Part shown: in pieces, positions 46,929 through 57,129 of the stretch
How the letters are laid out: each line of letters begins with the position of its first letter
How positions within the stretch are numbered: position 1 is the first letter of the stretch
NCBI GenBank assembly: GCA_903908065.1
Contig: CAIVQO010000053.1
Coordinates: 17,004 to 81,003, forward strand
Direction of reading: 5' to 3'
Origin: an uncultured beta proteobacterium
Lineage (GTDB): Bacteria > Pseudomonadota > Gammaproteobacteria > Burkholderiales > Rhodocyclaceae
DNA: 64,000 bases
Notes under the pieces: generated by a model
What the model was told of the DNA's origin: nothing
Seen by the model: the letters and a program-made list of their open reading frames with translations, nothing else
Databases searched by the model: none
Made by a program: the position numbers and the translations under genes

Positions 46929-46938
46929 GGAGCGCGTG

Positions 46939-47715
46939 ATGAGCCAGGCGATGCCGGATCTCGGTTTGTTGGTGGCGCCCCTTGCCGCGGGGCTGGTGGT
47001 GCTCGCCACCCACGTGCCGCTGGGCATCACGGTACTGCGGCGCGGCATCATTTTCATCGACCTCGCCGTGGCCCAGGTCGCCGCCCTGGGCGTCATCGTC
47101 GCAGGCCTGCTGCATCTGGACGAGCGGTGGGGCGGCTTGGCGACGCAGCTCGCGGCCGGCCTTGCCGCACTGGGGGCGGCGGCGCTGCTGACCTTCTGCG
47201 AGCGGCGCTGGCCCGACATCCAGGAAGCCCTGATCGGGCTGCTGTTCGTCTTCGCCGCCGCCGCCGGCATCCTGCTGCTGGCCGGTAACCCGCACGGCGG
47301 CGAGCACCTGCGCGACCTGCTGGCCGGCCAGATCCTCTGGGTCGGCTGGACCCAGATCGCCGTCGTGGCGACCCTGTCGGTCGCGGTGCTGGGCGTGCGC
47401 GCCTGGCTCGCGCGCCGTGGCAGGGGCGAAGGCTTCGCCTTCTACGCCCTGTTCGCCGTCGCCATCACGGCCTCGGTGCAACTGGTGGGCGTGTTGCTGG
47501 TGTTCGCCAGCCTGATCGCGCCGGCGGTGGCGACGCGCGGCCTGGCCGGCAGGGCCCGTTTCGCCGGCGCCTTCGCCATCGGCGCGCTGGGCTATGCCGG
47601 CGGGCTGGGGGTGTCGCTGGCGGCGGACCTGCCGGCCGGCGCCGCCATCGTTTGCCTGCTGACCCTGCTCGCCGGTGCCGGATTGCTGTTGTGGCGCCGT
47701 CCCGCCGGCGACTGA
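46939..47715 (+). CDS. znuB: Zinc ABC permease (ZnuB type)
   Basis: A 258-residue ABC-3 family permease with about eight helices; GITVLRRGIIFIDLAVAQVAALG and SVQLVGVLLVFASLIAPAVA are typical of ZnuB/MntB proteins. It follows znuA by 10 bases. No ZnuC ATPase follows or precedes it: the nearest ABC ATPase (41597-42292) is of the LolD/MacB type in the other arm. A GTG at 46936 is an alternative start. Confidence 0.88.
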   Translation: MSQAMPDLGLLVAPLAAGLVVLATHVPLGITVLRRGIIFIDLAVAQVAALGVIVAGLLHLDERWGGLATQLAAGLAALGAAALLTFCERRWPDIQEALIGLLFVFAAAAGILLLAGNPHGGEHLRDLLAGQILWVGWTQIAVVATLSVAVLGVRAWLARRGRGEGFAFYALFAVAITASVQLVGVLLVFASLIAPAVATRGLAGRARFAGAFAIGALGYAGGLGVSLAADLPAGAAIVCLLTLLAGAGLLLWRRPAGD

Positions 47716-47726
47716 AGGAAGTCCCT

Positions 47727-47744
47727 GTGGGGCGCCGACTTTCC
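47727..47744 (+). repeat. Dispersed repeat copy 9 (partial)
   Basis: Partial copy GTGGGGCGCCGACTTTCC in the gap between znuB and the His-rich protein gene. Confidence 0.5.
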
Positions 47745-47782
47745 AGAAGCTGTTACCAATTAACTCACAAGGACGATTGATC

Positions 47783-48226
47783 ATGAAACCAAACTCGACC
47801 GCATTCATCCTCGCCGCCAGCATCGTGATCGGGATCGCGACCGGCGCCCAAGCCGCCGATCCCGGCGCGGAACATCGGCTGCACAGTGCCGACCATCAGC
47901 GCTGGGCGAAAGAACACCAGGCCTGGCAGAAGGATCACGAGCGTACCCGCGCCGCGATCGCCAGCCTGCAAAAGCATGTCGACGCGCATGAAAAGGCGAT
48001 TGCCGAACATGAGAAGGACATGACCGAGCACGAGGCAAGAATAAAGGCCCACGACGATGCATTGAAGGCGGGGAAAGCGGATTCCGCCATGGAAGCGTCG
48101 CACAAGGCCATGCTGGCCAAGCATCGCGAACACGGCAAGCATCATGCCGCCCAGGCCAAACATCACGCGGCGGTGATGGATGTCGTCAGGCGGATCGAGA
48201 AGCTGGTGGCGGCGCCGGGGCACTGA
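47783..48226 (+). CDS. His-rich coiled-coil periplasmic protein
   Basis: A 147-residue protein with a clear signal peptide (ending GAQA near residue 24). The mature chain is a predicted long helix with regularly spaced His: 18 His in total, including HREHGKHHAAQAKHH. An AAGGA ribosome site precedes the ATG. I know no named family for it. Its position after znuAB suggests a periplasmic zinc buffer or chaperone, which is inference. A GTTA-N5-TAAC inverted repeat lies just upstream (47752-47764). Confidence 0.75.
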   Translation: MKPNSTAFILAASIVIGIATGAQAADPGAEHRLHSADHQRWAKEHQAWQKDHERTRAAIASLQKHVDAHEKAIAEHEKDMTEHEARIKAHDDALKAGKADSAMEASHKAMLAKHREHGKHHAAQAKHHAAVMDVVRRIEKLVAAPGH

Positions 48227-48287
48227 TGGCCGCTGTCGTTCGCGTTGGCGCGGCCACCGATACGCATAGCCATTCCCAGGGGCGACC

Positions 48288-49298
48288 GTGAGCGAATCAG
48301 TAATTGATACGAGTCCCGACTTGCGGATTCCCGTCACCATCCTCACCGGCTTCCTCGGCGCCGGAAAGACGACGCTGCTCAAGCGCCTGCTGCGCGAGGA
48401 CCACGGCCATCGAATTGCCGTGATCGAGAACGAGTTCGGCGAGGCCGGCATTGACGACACTCTGCTGGCCGACGCCGCGGGCGAGCGGCCCATTGTCGAG
48501 ATGAACAATGGCTGCATCTGCTGCACGGTGCGCGACGACCTGATTCGCATCCTCGACGACCTGGCGACGCGGCGTGCGTTTGGCGACATCGCCTTCGACC
48601 GCATCGTCATCGAAACCACCGGCCTGGCCGACCCGGCGCCGGTGGCGCAGACTTTCTTTGCCGACGAGCGCGTGGCCGATGCCTACCGGCTTGACGGCCT
48701 CGTCACGCTGGTCGATGCGGTGCATGCCCACGCCCAGCTCGATGCGCACGACGCCGCGCGCGAGCAGGTCGGCTTTGCCGACCGCCTGGTGCTGACCAAG
48801 ACCGATCTGGTCGATGCCGCCACGGCCGAGTCCCTGCGCGCCCGCTTGCGGGCGATGAACCGCCGTGCCCCCGTCCTGGTGGCGGCCTTCGGCGATATTC
48901 CGGTCGGGGCCGTGCTCGATATCAATGGCTTCGAGCTCGACGCCATCCTCGACATGGAGCCCGACTTCCTCGATCCCGGGGCGCACCATCACCATCACGA
49001 TGACATCGGAAGCTTCGTCTACCGCAGCGGGCAGGCCTTTGACCGCGAGCGCTTCGAGCGAACCATCGAGCAACTGATCGGCGAGTTCGGCGACGACTTG
49101 CTGCGTTACAAGGGCGTCATGTACATCAAGGACGAACCCCTGCGCGGCGTGTTGCAAGGAGTGCATCGCCTGCTCGGCGCCAGCCTGGATACCGAATGGC
49201 CGGCCGGTGAGCCGCCCGGCAGCACTCTGGTTTTCATCGGCCGCGACTTGCCACAGGAGCATTTTCGCGCCAGCCTCGACGCTTGTCTGGTGCCATGA
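48288..49298 (+). CDS. COG0523 (CobW/YeiR-like) GTPase, first copy
   Basis: A 336-residue G3E GTPase. Walker A is [11 protein letters not shown], the zinc-binding CXCC motif is GCICCTV, Walker B/Mg region is VIETTGLADPAP, and the guanine site is TKTD. A His run (HHHHHDD) precedes the CobW C-terminal domain. Family members hand zinc to client enzymes during zinc shortage. The start is GTG 48288. It is one of three paralogues within 4 kb. Confidence 0.92.
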   Translation: MSESVIDTSPDLRIPVTILTGFLGAGKTTLLKRLLREDHGHRIAVIENEFGEAGIDDTLLADAAGERPIVEMNNGCICCTVRDDLIRILDDLATRRAFGDIAFDRIVIETTGLADPAPVAQTFFADERVADAYRLDGLVTLVDAVHAHAQLDAHDAAREQVGFADRLVLTKTDLVDAATAESLRARLRAMNRRAPVLVAAFGDIPVGAVLDINGFELDAILDMEPDFLDPGAHHHHHDDIGSFVYRSGQAFDRERFERTIEQLIGEFGDDLLRYKGVMYIKDEPLRGVLQGVHRLLGASLDTEWPAGEPPGSTLVFIGRDLPQEHFRASLDACLVP

Positions 49299-49380
49299 GC
49301 GAGAACCTGCTGTTGGTCCACGAAATTACGCAGTGCATCACCGTGCCGGCTGATGCGCGGCATGCCACCGGAGAATTCCC

Positions 49381-49384
<4 letters not shown>
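49295..49384 (+). CDS. Possible 29-residue peptide coupled between two GTPases
   Basis: An ATG overlaps the stop of the first GTPase (ATGA) and the frame ends in TGA overlapping the GTG start of the second (GTGA). It thus fills the whole gap between them with no spare base. The peptide starts [17 protein letters not shown] and has one Cys and two His. Precise double coupling suggests it is translated, but the length is too short for family recognition. Confidence 0.45.
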
Positions 49385-50606
<1,222 letters not shown>

Positions 50607-50610
<4 letters not shown>

Positions 50611-51017
50611 AACCACTGACCGAGGCCAGGTTGTTGGCGATGCCGGAGGCCGACTACATGAGTGCGTCGCAAGTGGATTTCTTCCGCGGCCGCCTGAAGC
50701 TGCAACGCGAGGAACTGTTGGCGAATGTCACGGAGAGCGTCGGACAGTTGCGGGGCGATTCCGATGCCGTGGCCGATCCTGCCGATCGCGCCACCCTGGA
50801 AGAGGAGCACGCGCTCGAAATGCGCGTGCGCGATCGCGAACGCAAGCTCCTGAGAAAGATCGAGGCCGCTCTGGCACGCATTGAAGATGGCAGCTTTGGC
50901 TTTTGCCTGGAGACGGGCGAACCCATTGGCTTGCCGCGCCTCCTGGCGCGGCCGCATGCCGAGTTCGGTATCGAAGCGCAGGAACGGCACGAGAAACGGG
51001 AGCGCGTCCATGGCTGA
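50607..51017 (+). CDS. Zinc-independent DksA paralogue (DksA2-like)
   Basis: A 136-residue DksA/TraR protein that likely binds RNA polymerase with ppGpp. The coiled coil (about 32-90) ends in the usual [20 protein letters not shown]. The four-Cys zinc finger has decayed: Cys100 remains, Thr103 replaces the second Cys, and Gly121 and Ala124 replace the last two ([17 protein letters not shown]). Pseudomonas DksA2 shows the same loss and replaces DksA when zinc is scarce. It overlaps genes on both sides. Confidence 0.92.
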
Positions 51018-52089
51018 CGGCGGAACCGATACGCGCATCCCGGTCACCATCCTCACCGGTTTCCTCGGCGCCGGCAAGACCACGCTGCTCAACCATCTGC
51101 TGCGGCAGCCGGAGATGAAGGCCACGGCCGTGCTGATCAATGAATTCGGCGAGGTCGGCGTCGATCACCTGCTGGTCGAGAAGGTCGATGACACGCTGGT
51201 GCTGCTTGGCGCCGGCTGCATCTGCTGCACGGTTCGTGGCGACTTGCTGCGCGCGCTGAAAGATCTCTTCACGCGCAGCCTGCGGCGCGAGATTCCGCCG
51301 CTGGCGCGGGTGGTGATCGAGACCACGGGGCTGGCCGATCCGGCGCCGATCATCCTCAGCATTCACGAGGATTTGTTTGTAGCCGACCGCTATCGCGGTG
51401 ATGGCCTGGTGACCGCGGTGTCCGCCGCCCATGGCCTGACTCAACTCGGCGCGCATGCCGAGGCGCTCAAGCAGGCGACCATGGCCGATCGACTGCTGCT
51501 CACGCAATGCGACATCGCCGCGCCGGAGGCCGTTGCCGCTTTGTCGCAGCGGCTGGGGGAGCTGAATCCCGGCGCGCCGCAGATCATGGTCCGTCGCGGC
51601 GAGGTTGCGGCAGACTCGGTGCTCGGTGCCGGGCTGTTCGCCATCGAGGACAAGCCGGCGGCAGTGGCCGCCTGGCTGGCCGACGAGCGGGTACGCGAGC
51701 AGAGGCGGCAAGCGCATGGCCATCACCACCATCACGATGTCAATCGCCACGATGCCGATGTGGGCAGCTTCGTCCTCGAGTTTGCCGAGCCTTTCGACTG
51801 GTATGACTTCACCGAGGCCATCGACGTGCTGCTGGCCACCTGCGGCCACATGATTCCGCGTATCAAGGGCCTGGTGAATGTCAAGAGCGATCCTCTGCCA
51901 CGCCTGGTGCAGTGTGTGCAGCAGATGCGCTATCCCTCGCGCTCGCTGTCCGCCTGGCCTGCCGAGGGTGCCTATGCCGATCGTCGCAGTCGACTGGTTT
52001 TCATCGTCAATGGCCTGTCGCGCGAGATCGTGCTCAAAGCTTTCAGCATGTTCTGCGCCGCCGCGCCGGTCGCCTCGGCAATGGCGTGA
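51010..52089 (+). CDS. COG0523 GTPase, third copy
   Basis: A 359-residue G3E GTPase. Walker [31 protein letters not shown] and VIETTGLADPAPI are present. The guanine site is TQCD rather than TKTD. A His-rich segment (GHHHHHDVNRHDAD) lies before the C-terminal domain. The ATG at 51010 overlaps the DksA-like gene by eight bases. Its divergence from the first copy suggests another client protein. Confidence 0.9.
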   Translation: MADGGTDTRIPVTILTGFLGAGKTTLLNHLLRQPEMKATAVLINEFGEVGVDHLLVEKVDDTLVLLGAGCICCTVRGDLLRALKDLFTRSLRREIPPLARVVIETTGLADPAPIILSIHEDLFVADRYRGDGLVTAVSAAHGLTQLGAHAEALKQATMADRLLLTQCDIAAPEAVAALSQRLGELNPGAPQIMVRRGEVAADSVLGAGLFAIEDKPAAVAAWLADERVREQRRQAHGHHHHHDVNRHDADVGSFVLEFAEPFDWYDFTEAIDVLLATCGHMIPRIKGLVNVKSDPLPRLVQCVQQMRYPSRSLSAWPAEGAYADRRSRLVFIVNGLSREIVLKAFSMFCAAAPVASAMA

Positions 52090-52149
52090 AGGATGCTGCG
52101 CCGTGCCGCCACCCACTGACCGACCCAACGCCCCCAAAGGAGATTAACG

Positions 52150-52827
52150 ATGAATGCCCGCGACTGGAAGCCGGAGTGCGCGATCGGGAAGGCCTGCCCG
52201 GAGCTTCTCGCGTGCGATGATCCCGCCGACCTGATCGGTATCTTCGCGCCGGAAGTGCAGATAGCCGTCTTGTCGCGGCCCGTCGATCCGGCGATCGAAG
52301 CCTATTTCGCCGCGGCTGCCGGCGCCGGCAGGCTGGGCAGCGGCTTTCGTTCCACCGTGAGCCTTGCCCGCGGCCTCGCCGGGCTGCCCTTGCCGGACCT
52401 GCCTGGGCACGAACTCCTGCTTGCCGACGTGCGCTGGCTGGTCGAGTTGTATGGCGATCTGCTCGGCTGCAAGGCGGTCGGACTGCGTCTGGAGGTGATC
52501 GAGCGCGCCATGTGTCCGCGTTTTCATGTCGACCGCGTCGGCCTGCGCATGCTGTGTACCTATCGCGGCCCGGGGACGGAGTGGCTGCATGAGGCGAGTG
52601 CCGACCGTAGCCTGCTTGGCTCGCGTGCCGAAGGCGTCGATGACGAGCGTTCCGGCCTGATTCGCGATCCGGGCGGCATTCAGGCCATCGCCCCGTTCTC
52701 GGTTGCCTTGCTCAAGGGCTGCCTGTGGCAGGGTAATCAGGGGCGTGGTCTGGTGCATCGGTCGCCCGGGATCGCCCCCGATCATTCCCCTCGCGCGCTG
52801 ATGGCGATTGACGCCGTCTGGGATTAG
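52150..52827 (+). CDS. DUF1826 protein
   Basis: A 225-residue protein of the DUF1826 family. CPRFHVDRVGLRMLCTYRGPG and GTEWLHEASADRSLLG are the family core, and the C-terminal HRSPGIAPDHSPRALMAID resembles 2-oxoglutarate/iron dioxygenase-like His arrangements, though that is only suggestive. The family is often found in Zur regulons. It follows the third GTPase by 60 bases and ends the zinc arm. Function is unknown. Confidence 0.85.
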   Translation: MNARDWKPECAIGKACPELLACDDPADLIGIFAPEVQIAVLSRPVDPAIEAYFAAAAGAGRLGSGFRSTVSLARGLAGLPLPDLPGHELLLADVRWLVELYGDLLGCKAVGLRLEVIERAMCPRFHVDRVGLRMLCTYRGPGTEWLHEASADRSLLGSRAEGVDDERSGLIRDPGGIQAIAPFSVALLKGCLWQGNQGRGLVHRSPGIAPDHSPRALMAIDAVWD

Positions 52828-52918
52828 ACCTTTTTAATAACATGGTTGCTGGGCGATCCGAACGACGCCGCATGCCCCGGCGGCTCTATCACTCACCGCA
52901 GCGACTAGGGATCCGCGC

Positions 52919-52948
52919 TTATTTAGGAAGTGATACGTCGGCTATACT
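52919..52948 (+). promoter_or_regulatory. Possible sigma-70 promoter before the STAS gene
   Basis: TATACT at 52943-52948 is a good -10 match, with a weak TTATTT at 52919-52924 and an 18-base spacer. It lies about 50 bases before the GTG start at 53000 and may drive the STAS-hslVU unit. Confidence 0.4.
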
Positions 52949-52999
52949 TGCCGGCCCCAACTTGACGCGGTTCCCCTTGTAGCCGCCCCCCGATCGGCA

Positions 53000-54145
53000 G
53001 TGGCAGACGACGACGATCTGATGGATCTGGACTTCACCGTGCCCGGTGCCTTCGATTCGAAGCCCGAGCCGGAGCCTGCGCCTGCGCCTGCGCCGGTGGC
53101 ACAGGCGCCTGTAGCCGTGCCAGAACCGCCGCCACCGCCACCTCCGGAACGTCCGCCGCTGCCGCCGGCCTTGCGCGAGGCTGCCGAGCTTTACGCCAAG
53201 GGCCAGGAGCTTGACGCGATGCGTCGCCTGGAGGCGGCGCTGAAGAGCAACGAAGACCTCGGTGATTCCGCAATTCGAGCCTGGGTCTGCCTGTTCGAAC
53301 TCTTGCAGGCGCTTGGGCGCAAGCCAGCCTTCGAAGCCCTGGCGCTGACCTTCGCGCGCCGCTTCGAAAAATCCCCGCCGGCATGGAATGCTGCGGGCGA
53401 GGAGGAAAACCTCGCTGCCGAAACCACTGGCGGGCGCGCTCATGTGTCGCTCAGCGGTGTGCTCAATGCAGGTGTCGGCGAGGTGCTCAAGCAAGCCATG
53501 AAACTGGCGGCGACCAGCACCCTGGTGCGCATGGACGTCGCCAAGCTGACCGATGCCGACAACAACGGTGCAACACTGCTGATGCGTGGCATTGCGGCCT
53601 TGAAGCGGGCGAAGAAGGAGTTTGTCTTCGGCAGCCCCGAGCATCTGGCCGCGATCCTGGAACAGAAACTGGTGGTCGGCGAACGGACCAATCAGGAGAT
53701 GTGGCTGCTGTTGCTCGAACTGCATCAGCAGGCATTCCATCAGGAAGCCTTCGAGGAAGCCGCCGTCAATTACGCGATCACGTTCGAAGTTTCGCCACCC
53801 TCCTGGGAGGCGCCTGCGCCGCGCAGCGAAGAAGCCGCCAAGGCGCCGAGCCAGCCCTTGCCGGTAGCCGAGGGATTCGCCCTGGGTGGGCAGATGCTGG
53901 GCGTCGGTGCGGCCAACTATTCCCAGCTTGACGCGACCCTGTCGACCCGCGACGAGTTCGACATCGACGCGCGCAAACTGGTGCGCATCGACCCCGTGGC
54001 GGCCAAGGAATTGCACGGCGTGCTCAACCGCTTCAAGGCGGCGGGCAAGCGCCTGCGCCTGGTTGGCCTCGGCATCCTGATCGCGGTGTATCTCGAATCG
54101 CTCGACTTCCATGACGTTGCCGAGCTGAAGTCACGCGCCATCTGA
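53000..54145 (+). CDS. STAS-domain protein upstream of hslVU
   Basis: A 381-residue cytoplasmic protein. A Pro/Ala/Glu-rich segment (about 15-55) is followed by a helical region ([20 protein letters not shown]) and then two MlaB/STAS-like parts, [20 protein letters not shown] to [11 protein letters not shown] and [19 protein letters not shown] to [13 protein letters not shown]. No conserved phosphorylatable Ser is clear. STAS proteins usually bind partners in regulation or lipid transport. The start is GTG 53000; hslV begins 20 bases after the stop. Confidence 0.82.
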   Translation: MADDDDLMDLDFTVPGAFDSKPEPEPAPAPAPVAQAPVAVPEPPPPPPPERPPLPPALREAAELYAKGQELDAMRRLEAALKSNEDLGDSAIRAWVCLFELLQALGRKPAFEALALTFARRFEKSPPAWNAAGEEENLAAETTGGRAHVSLSGVLNAGVGEVLKQAMKLAATSTLVRMDVAKLTDADNNGATLLMRGIAALKRAKKEFVFGSPEHLAAILEQKLVVGERTNQEMWLLLLELHQQAFHQEAFEEAAVNYAITFEVSPPSWEAPAPRSEEAAKAPSQPLPVAEGFALGGQMLGVGAANYSQLDATLSTRDEFDIDARKLVRIDPVAAKELHGVLNRFKAAGKRLRLVGLGILIAVYLESLDFHDVAELKSRAI

Positions 54146-54165
54146 ACTTTTTGGCAGGGAAATCC

Positions 54166-54702
54166 ATGGAGCAATACCACGGCACCACCATACTTTCCGT
54201 GCGCCGCGGCGATCGTGTCGCGCTGGGCGGTGACGGCCAGGTCACGCTCGGCAATATCGTGGTCAAGGCCGGTGCGCGCAAGGTGCGCCGCCTGTACAAC
54301 GAAAAGATCCTCGCCGGTTTCGCCGGCGGCACGGCCGATGCCTTCACCCTCTTCGAGCGCTTCGAGGCCAAGCTGGAGCAGCACCAGGGCAAGCTGTTGC
54401 GCGCCGCTGTCGAACTGGCCAAGGACTGGCGCACTGATCGTGCGCTGCGCCGCCTGGAAGCCATGTTGGCGGTGGCGGATCGCGAACATTCGTTGATCAT
54501 CACCGGCAACGGCGACGTGCTGGAACCGGAACATGGCATTGTCGCCATCGGCAGCGGTGGCGCCTACGCCCAGTCGGCGGCGCGGGCCCTGCTGGAAAAC
54601 ACCGAACTCGCGCCGGCCGAGATCGTCAAGAAGTCGCTCGCGATCGCCGGCGACCTGTGCATCTACACCAATCAGAACCATGTGATCGAAGTTCTCGAAT
54701 GA
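54166..54702 (+). CDS. hslV: ATP-dependent protease subunit HslV
   Basis: A 178-residue proteasome-like peptidase that forms a dodecamer capped by HslU. The N-terminal prepeptide is removed to expose the catalytic Thr of [19 protein letters not shown] (Thr7). [14 protein letters not shown] sequence ([18 protein letters not shown]) and [12 protein letters not shown] at the end are typical. AGGGA precedes the ATG at 54166. It overlaps hslU by ATGA. Confidence 0.97.
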   Translation: MEQYHGTTILSVRRGDRVALGGDGQVTLGNIVVKAGARKVRRLYNEKILAGFAGGTADAFTLFERFEAKLEQHQGKLLRAAVELAKDWRTDRALRRLEAMLAVADREHSLIITGNGDVLEPEHGIVAIGSGGAYAQSAARALLENTELAPAEIVKKSLAIAGDLCIYTNQNHVIEVLE

Positions 54703-56030
54703 CCCAGATGACCCCCGCCGAGATCGTCTCGGAACTCGACAAGCACATCGTCGGCCAGGACCGCGCCAAGCGCGCCGTGGCCATCGCCCTGCGCAACCGC
54801 TGGCGCCGCATGCAGGTGGCCGAGCCGCTGCGCACCGAAATCACGCCGAAGAACATCCTCATGATCGGGCCCACCGGCGTCGGCAAGACCGAGATCGCGC
54901 GGCGCCTGGCGCGCCTGGCCAATGCACCTTTCATCAAGGTCGAGGCGACCAAATTCACCGAGGTCGGCTATGTCGGCCGCGACGTCGATACCATCATTCG
55001 CGACCTCGCCGAAACGGCAATCAAGAATGCCCGCGAGGATGCCATGCGCATCGTGCGCGACCGCGCCATGGATGCCGCCGAGGACCGCGTGCTCGACGTG
55101 CTGTTGCCGCCGGCGCGGGGAATGGGAGTTGGCGCTGGCGATACGGCGGAAGATAGCGGAACACGGCAGAAATTCCGCAAGAAGCTGCGCGAGGGAGATC
55201 TCGACGACAAGGAGATTGAGATCGAAGTCGCCGCTCCCCAGGCGAGCATGGAAATTTTCGCCCCGCCCGGCATGGAAGACCTGACCCAGCAGATCCAGGG
55301 CATGTTCCAGAACCTTGGCGGCGGCAAGAAGCGCCAGCGCAAGATGAAAATCCGCGATGCGATGAAGTCGCTGGCCGACGAAGAAGCCGCGCGCCTGATC
55401 AACGACGAAGAGGTCAAGACCGAAGCGTTGAAGAATGTCGAACAGAACGGCATCGTCTTCCTCGACGAGATAGACAAAATCGCGACAAGATCGCAAGTTG
55501 GTGGCGCCGACGTTTCGCGTCAGGGCGTGCAGCGCGACCTGCTGCCGCTGGTCGAAGGCACGACCGTGAGCACCAAGTACGGCATGATCAAGACCGACCA
55601 TATCCTGTTCATTGCCAGCGGTGCCTTCCACCTCGCCAAGCCCTCCGACCTGATCCCGGAATTGCAGGGCCGCTTTCCGATCCGGGTCGAGCTCGATTCG
55701 CTTTCGGTCGACGACTTCCGCCGCATCCTGACCCAGACCGATGCCTGCCTGACGCGCCAGTACCAGGCCCTGTTGGCGACCGAGGAGGTCAGGCTCTCCT
55801 TCGCCGATGACGGCATCCGCCGGCTGGCCGAGATCGCCTACCAGGTCAACGAAAAGACCGAGAACATCGGCGCGCGGCGCCTCTACACGGTGATGGAAAA
55901 GCTGCTCGAAGAGATTTCCTTCGATGCCGGGCGTCGCGGCGACGAAACCATCGCGGTCGATGCCGCTTACGTCGATACGCGTCTGGGCGAACTGGCGAAG
56001 AACGAAGACCTGTCGCGCTACGTGCTCTGA
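54699..56030 (+). CDS. hslU: HslU ATPase of the HslVU protease
   Basis: A 443-residue AAA+ unfoldase feeding HslV. Walker A is GPTGVGKTE, Walker B is [11 protein letters not shown], and the pore loop lies in VGYVGRDVD. The I domain (about residues 130-235) is variable; a dispersed-repeat copy is read there as VGAGDT, just before [19 protein letters not shown]. The C-terminus ends LSRYVL, the tail that opens HslV. It forms an operon with hslV; no heat-shock promoter was identified. Confidence 0.97.
   Translation: MTQMTPAEIVSELDKHIVGQDRAKRAVAIALRNRWRRMQVAEPLRTEITPKNILMIGPTGVGKTEIARRLARLANAPFIKVEATKFTEVGYVGRDVDTIIRDLAETAIKNAREDAMRIVRDRAMDAAEDRVLDVLLPPARGMGVGAGDTAEDSGTRQKFRKKLREGDLDDKEIEIEVAAPQASMEIFAPPGMEDLTQQIQGMFQNLGGGKKRQRKMKIRDAMKSLADEEAARLINDEEVKTEALKNVEQNGIVFLDEIDKIATRSQVGGADVSRQGVQRDLLPLVEGTTVSTKYGMIKTDHILFIASGAFHLAKPSDLIPELQGRFPIRVELDSLSVDDFRRILTQTDACLTRQYQALLATEEVRLSFADDGIRRLAEIAYQVNEKTENIGARRLYTVMEKLLEEISFDAGRRGDETIAVDAAYVDTRLGELAKNEDLSRYVL
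55126..55147 (-). repeat. Dispersed repeat copy 10
   Basis: Reverse-oriented copy (AGTTGGCGCTGGCGATACGG on the plus strand) in the variable I domain of hslU; reads VGAGDT. Confidence 0.65.
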
Positions 56031-56107
56031 ACTCCGCGGCATGCGCAGAGCCGCCTCAAGGATGCCGCAGCCAGCGACCCGGAGCCGCGTAGCGGCGAAC
56101 CATAGTC

Positions 56108-56127
56108 ACCCCCGCCTGGGCGGGGGT
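56108..56127 (+). terminator. GC-rich hairpin after hslU
   Basis: An 8-bp stem ACCCCCGC/GCGGGGGT (56108-56115 with 56120-56127) lies between hslU and the AEC carrier. It is followed by a G-rich stretch, not a T-run, so it is at most a weak terminator. Confidence 0.35.
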
Positions 56128-56145
56128 TGGGGGGAGGGGGCCTGA

Positions 56146-57021
56146 ATGCTGGAACGCATCGCCGGCATAGTCTTTCCGATCTACGCCATCGTTGCCATCG
56201 GCTTTGCCTACGGCCGCTGGAAGAAGCCCGACATGGGCACCGCCAACCAGCTCAACATGGACATCTTCGTTCCGGCGCTGGTGTTCGCCGCACTGGCGTC
56301 GAAGTCCTTCCACATCGGCCAGCACCTGCCGCTCCTGGCCGGGGCAACGGCCGTGGTGCTGGGTTCGGGGCTGCTGGCATGGCCGGTGGCCCGCCTGCTC
56401 GGCGCGCCGGTAAATACCTTTGTGCCACCGGCGATGTTCAAGAACTCCGGCAACATGGGCCTGCCGCTGATGGTTCTGGCTTTCGGCGAGAGCGCGCTGG
56501 GTGCGGCCGTGGTGCTGTTTTTCTGTTCCAACTTCTTGCACTACTCGCTGGGCACCTGGATGCTCGATCACCAGGCGCGGCTGGGCAATCTGTGGCGCGT
56601 GCCGGTGATCGCCGCGACCATCGCCGGCCTCGCCGTGAGCCTGCTGCAACTGCCGCTGTGGCAACCGATCTGGCTCGGCATCAAAATGCTGGGCGACATT
56701 TCCATCCCGCTGCTGCTGTTCGCGCTCGGCGTGCGCCTGACCGACAGCCGCCACGCCGACTGGAAGCTGAGCCTGGTGGCGGCGGTGACCGGCCCCGCCG
56801 CGGGCATTGCCGTGGCGCTGGCGATGAACCAGCTGCTCGGGCTGGTGGGGCGCGACGCGGCGATGCTGCTGGTGTTTGGCGCCTTGCCCCCGGCGGTGTT
56901 GAACTACATCTTTGCCGAGCGCTACGGCCAGGAGCCGGAACGCGCCGCATCCATCGTGCTGATCGGCAACTCGGCTTCGCTGGCGATCATTCCGCCGCTG
57001 CTGGCCTGGGTGCTGCCGTGA
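56146..57021 (+). CDS. AEC-family membrane transporter
   Basis: A 291-residue auxin-efflux-carrier/MdcF-like permease with about ten helices. PALVFAALASKSF, MFKNSGNMGLPLMVLAFGE (with the conserved Asn-Gly-Leu-Pro) and SIPLLLFALGVRL are characteristic. Bacterial members move malonate, malate or other small anions; the substrate is not indicated by neighbours. Confidence 0.9.
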   Translation: MLERIAGIVFPIYAIVAIGFAYGRWKKPDMGTANQLNMDIFVPALVFAALASKSFHIGQHLPLLAGATAVVLGSGLLAWPVARLLGAPVNTFVPPAMFKNSGNMGLPLMVLAFGESALGAAVVLFFCSNFLHYSLGTWMLDHQARLGNLWRVPVIAATIAGLAVSLLQLPLWQPIWLGIKMLGDISIPLLLFALGVRLTDSRHADWKLSLVAAVTGPAAGIAVALAMNQLLGLVGRDAAMLLVFGALPPAVLNYIFAERYGQEPERAASIVLIGNSASLAIIPPLLAWVLP

Positions 57022-57129
57022 AAGGAGAATTTCCGTACGGCGGGAACCCCGGATTGACTCGCGGGGTCGGAGTCAGGATACTTGCATTTTCGCGGCGCCT
57101 ACCGGCCACGATAATTTGAGGGCCCGATC

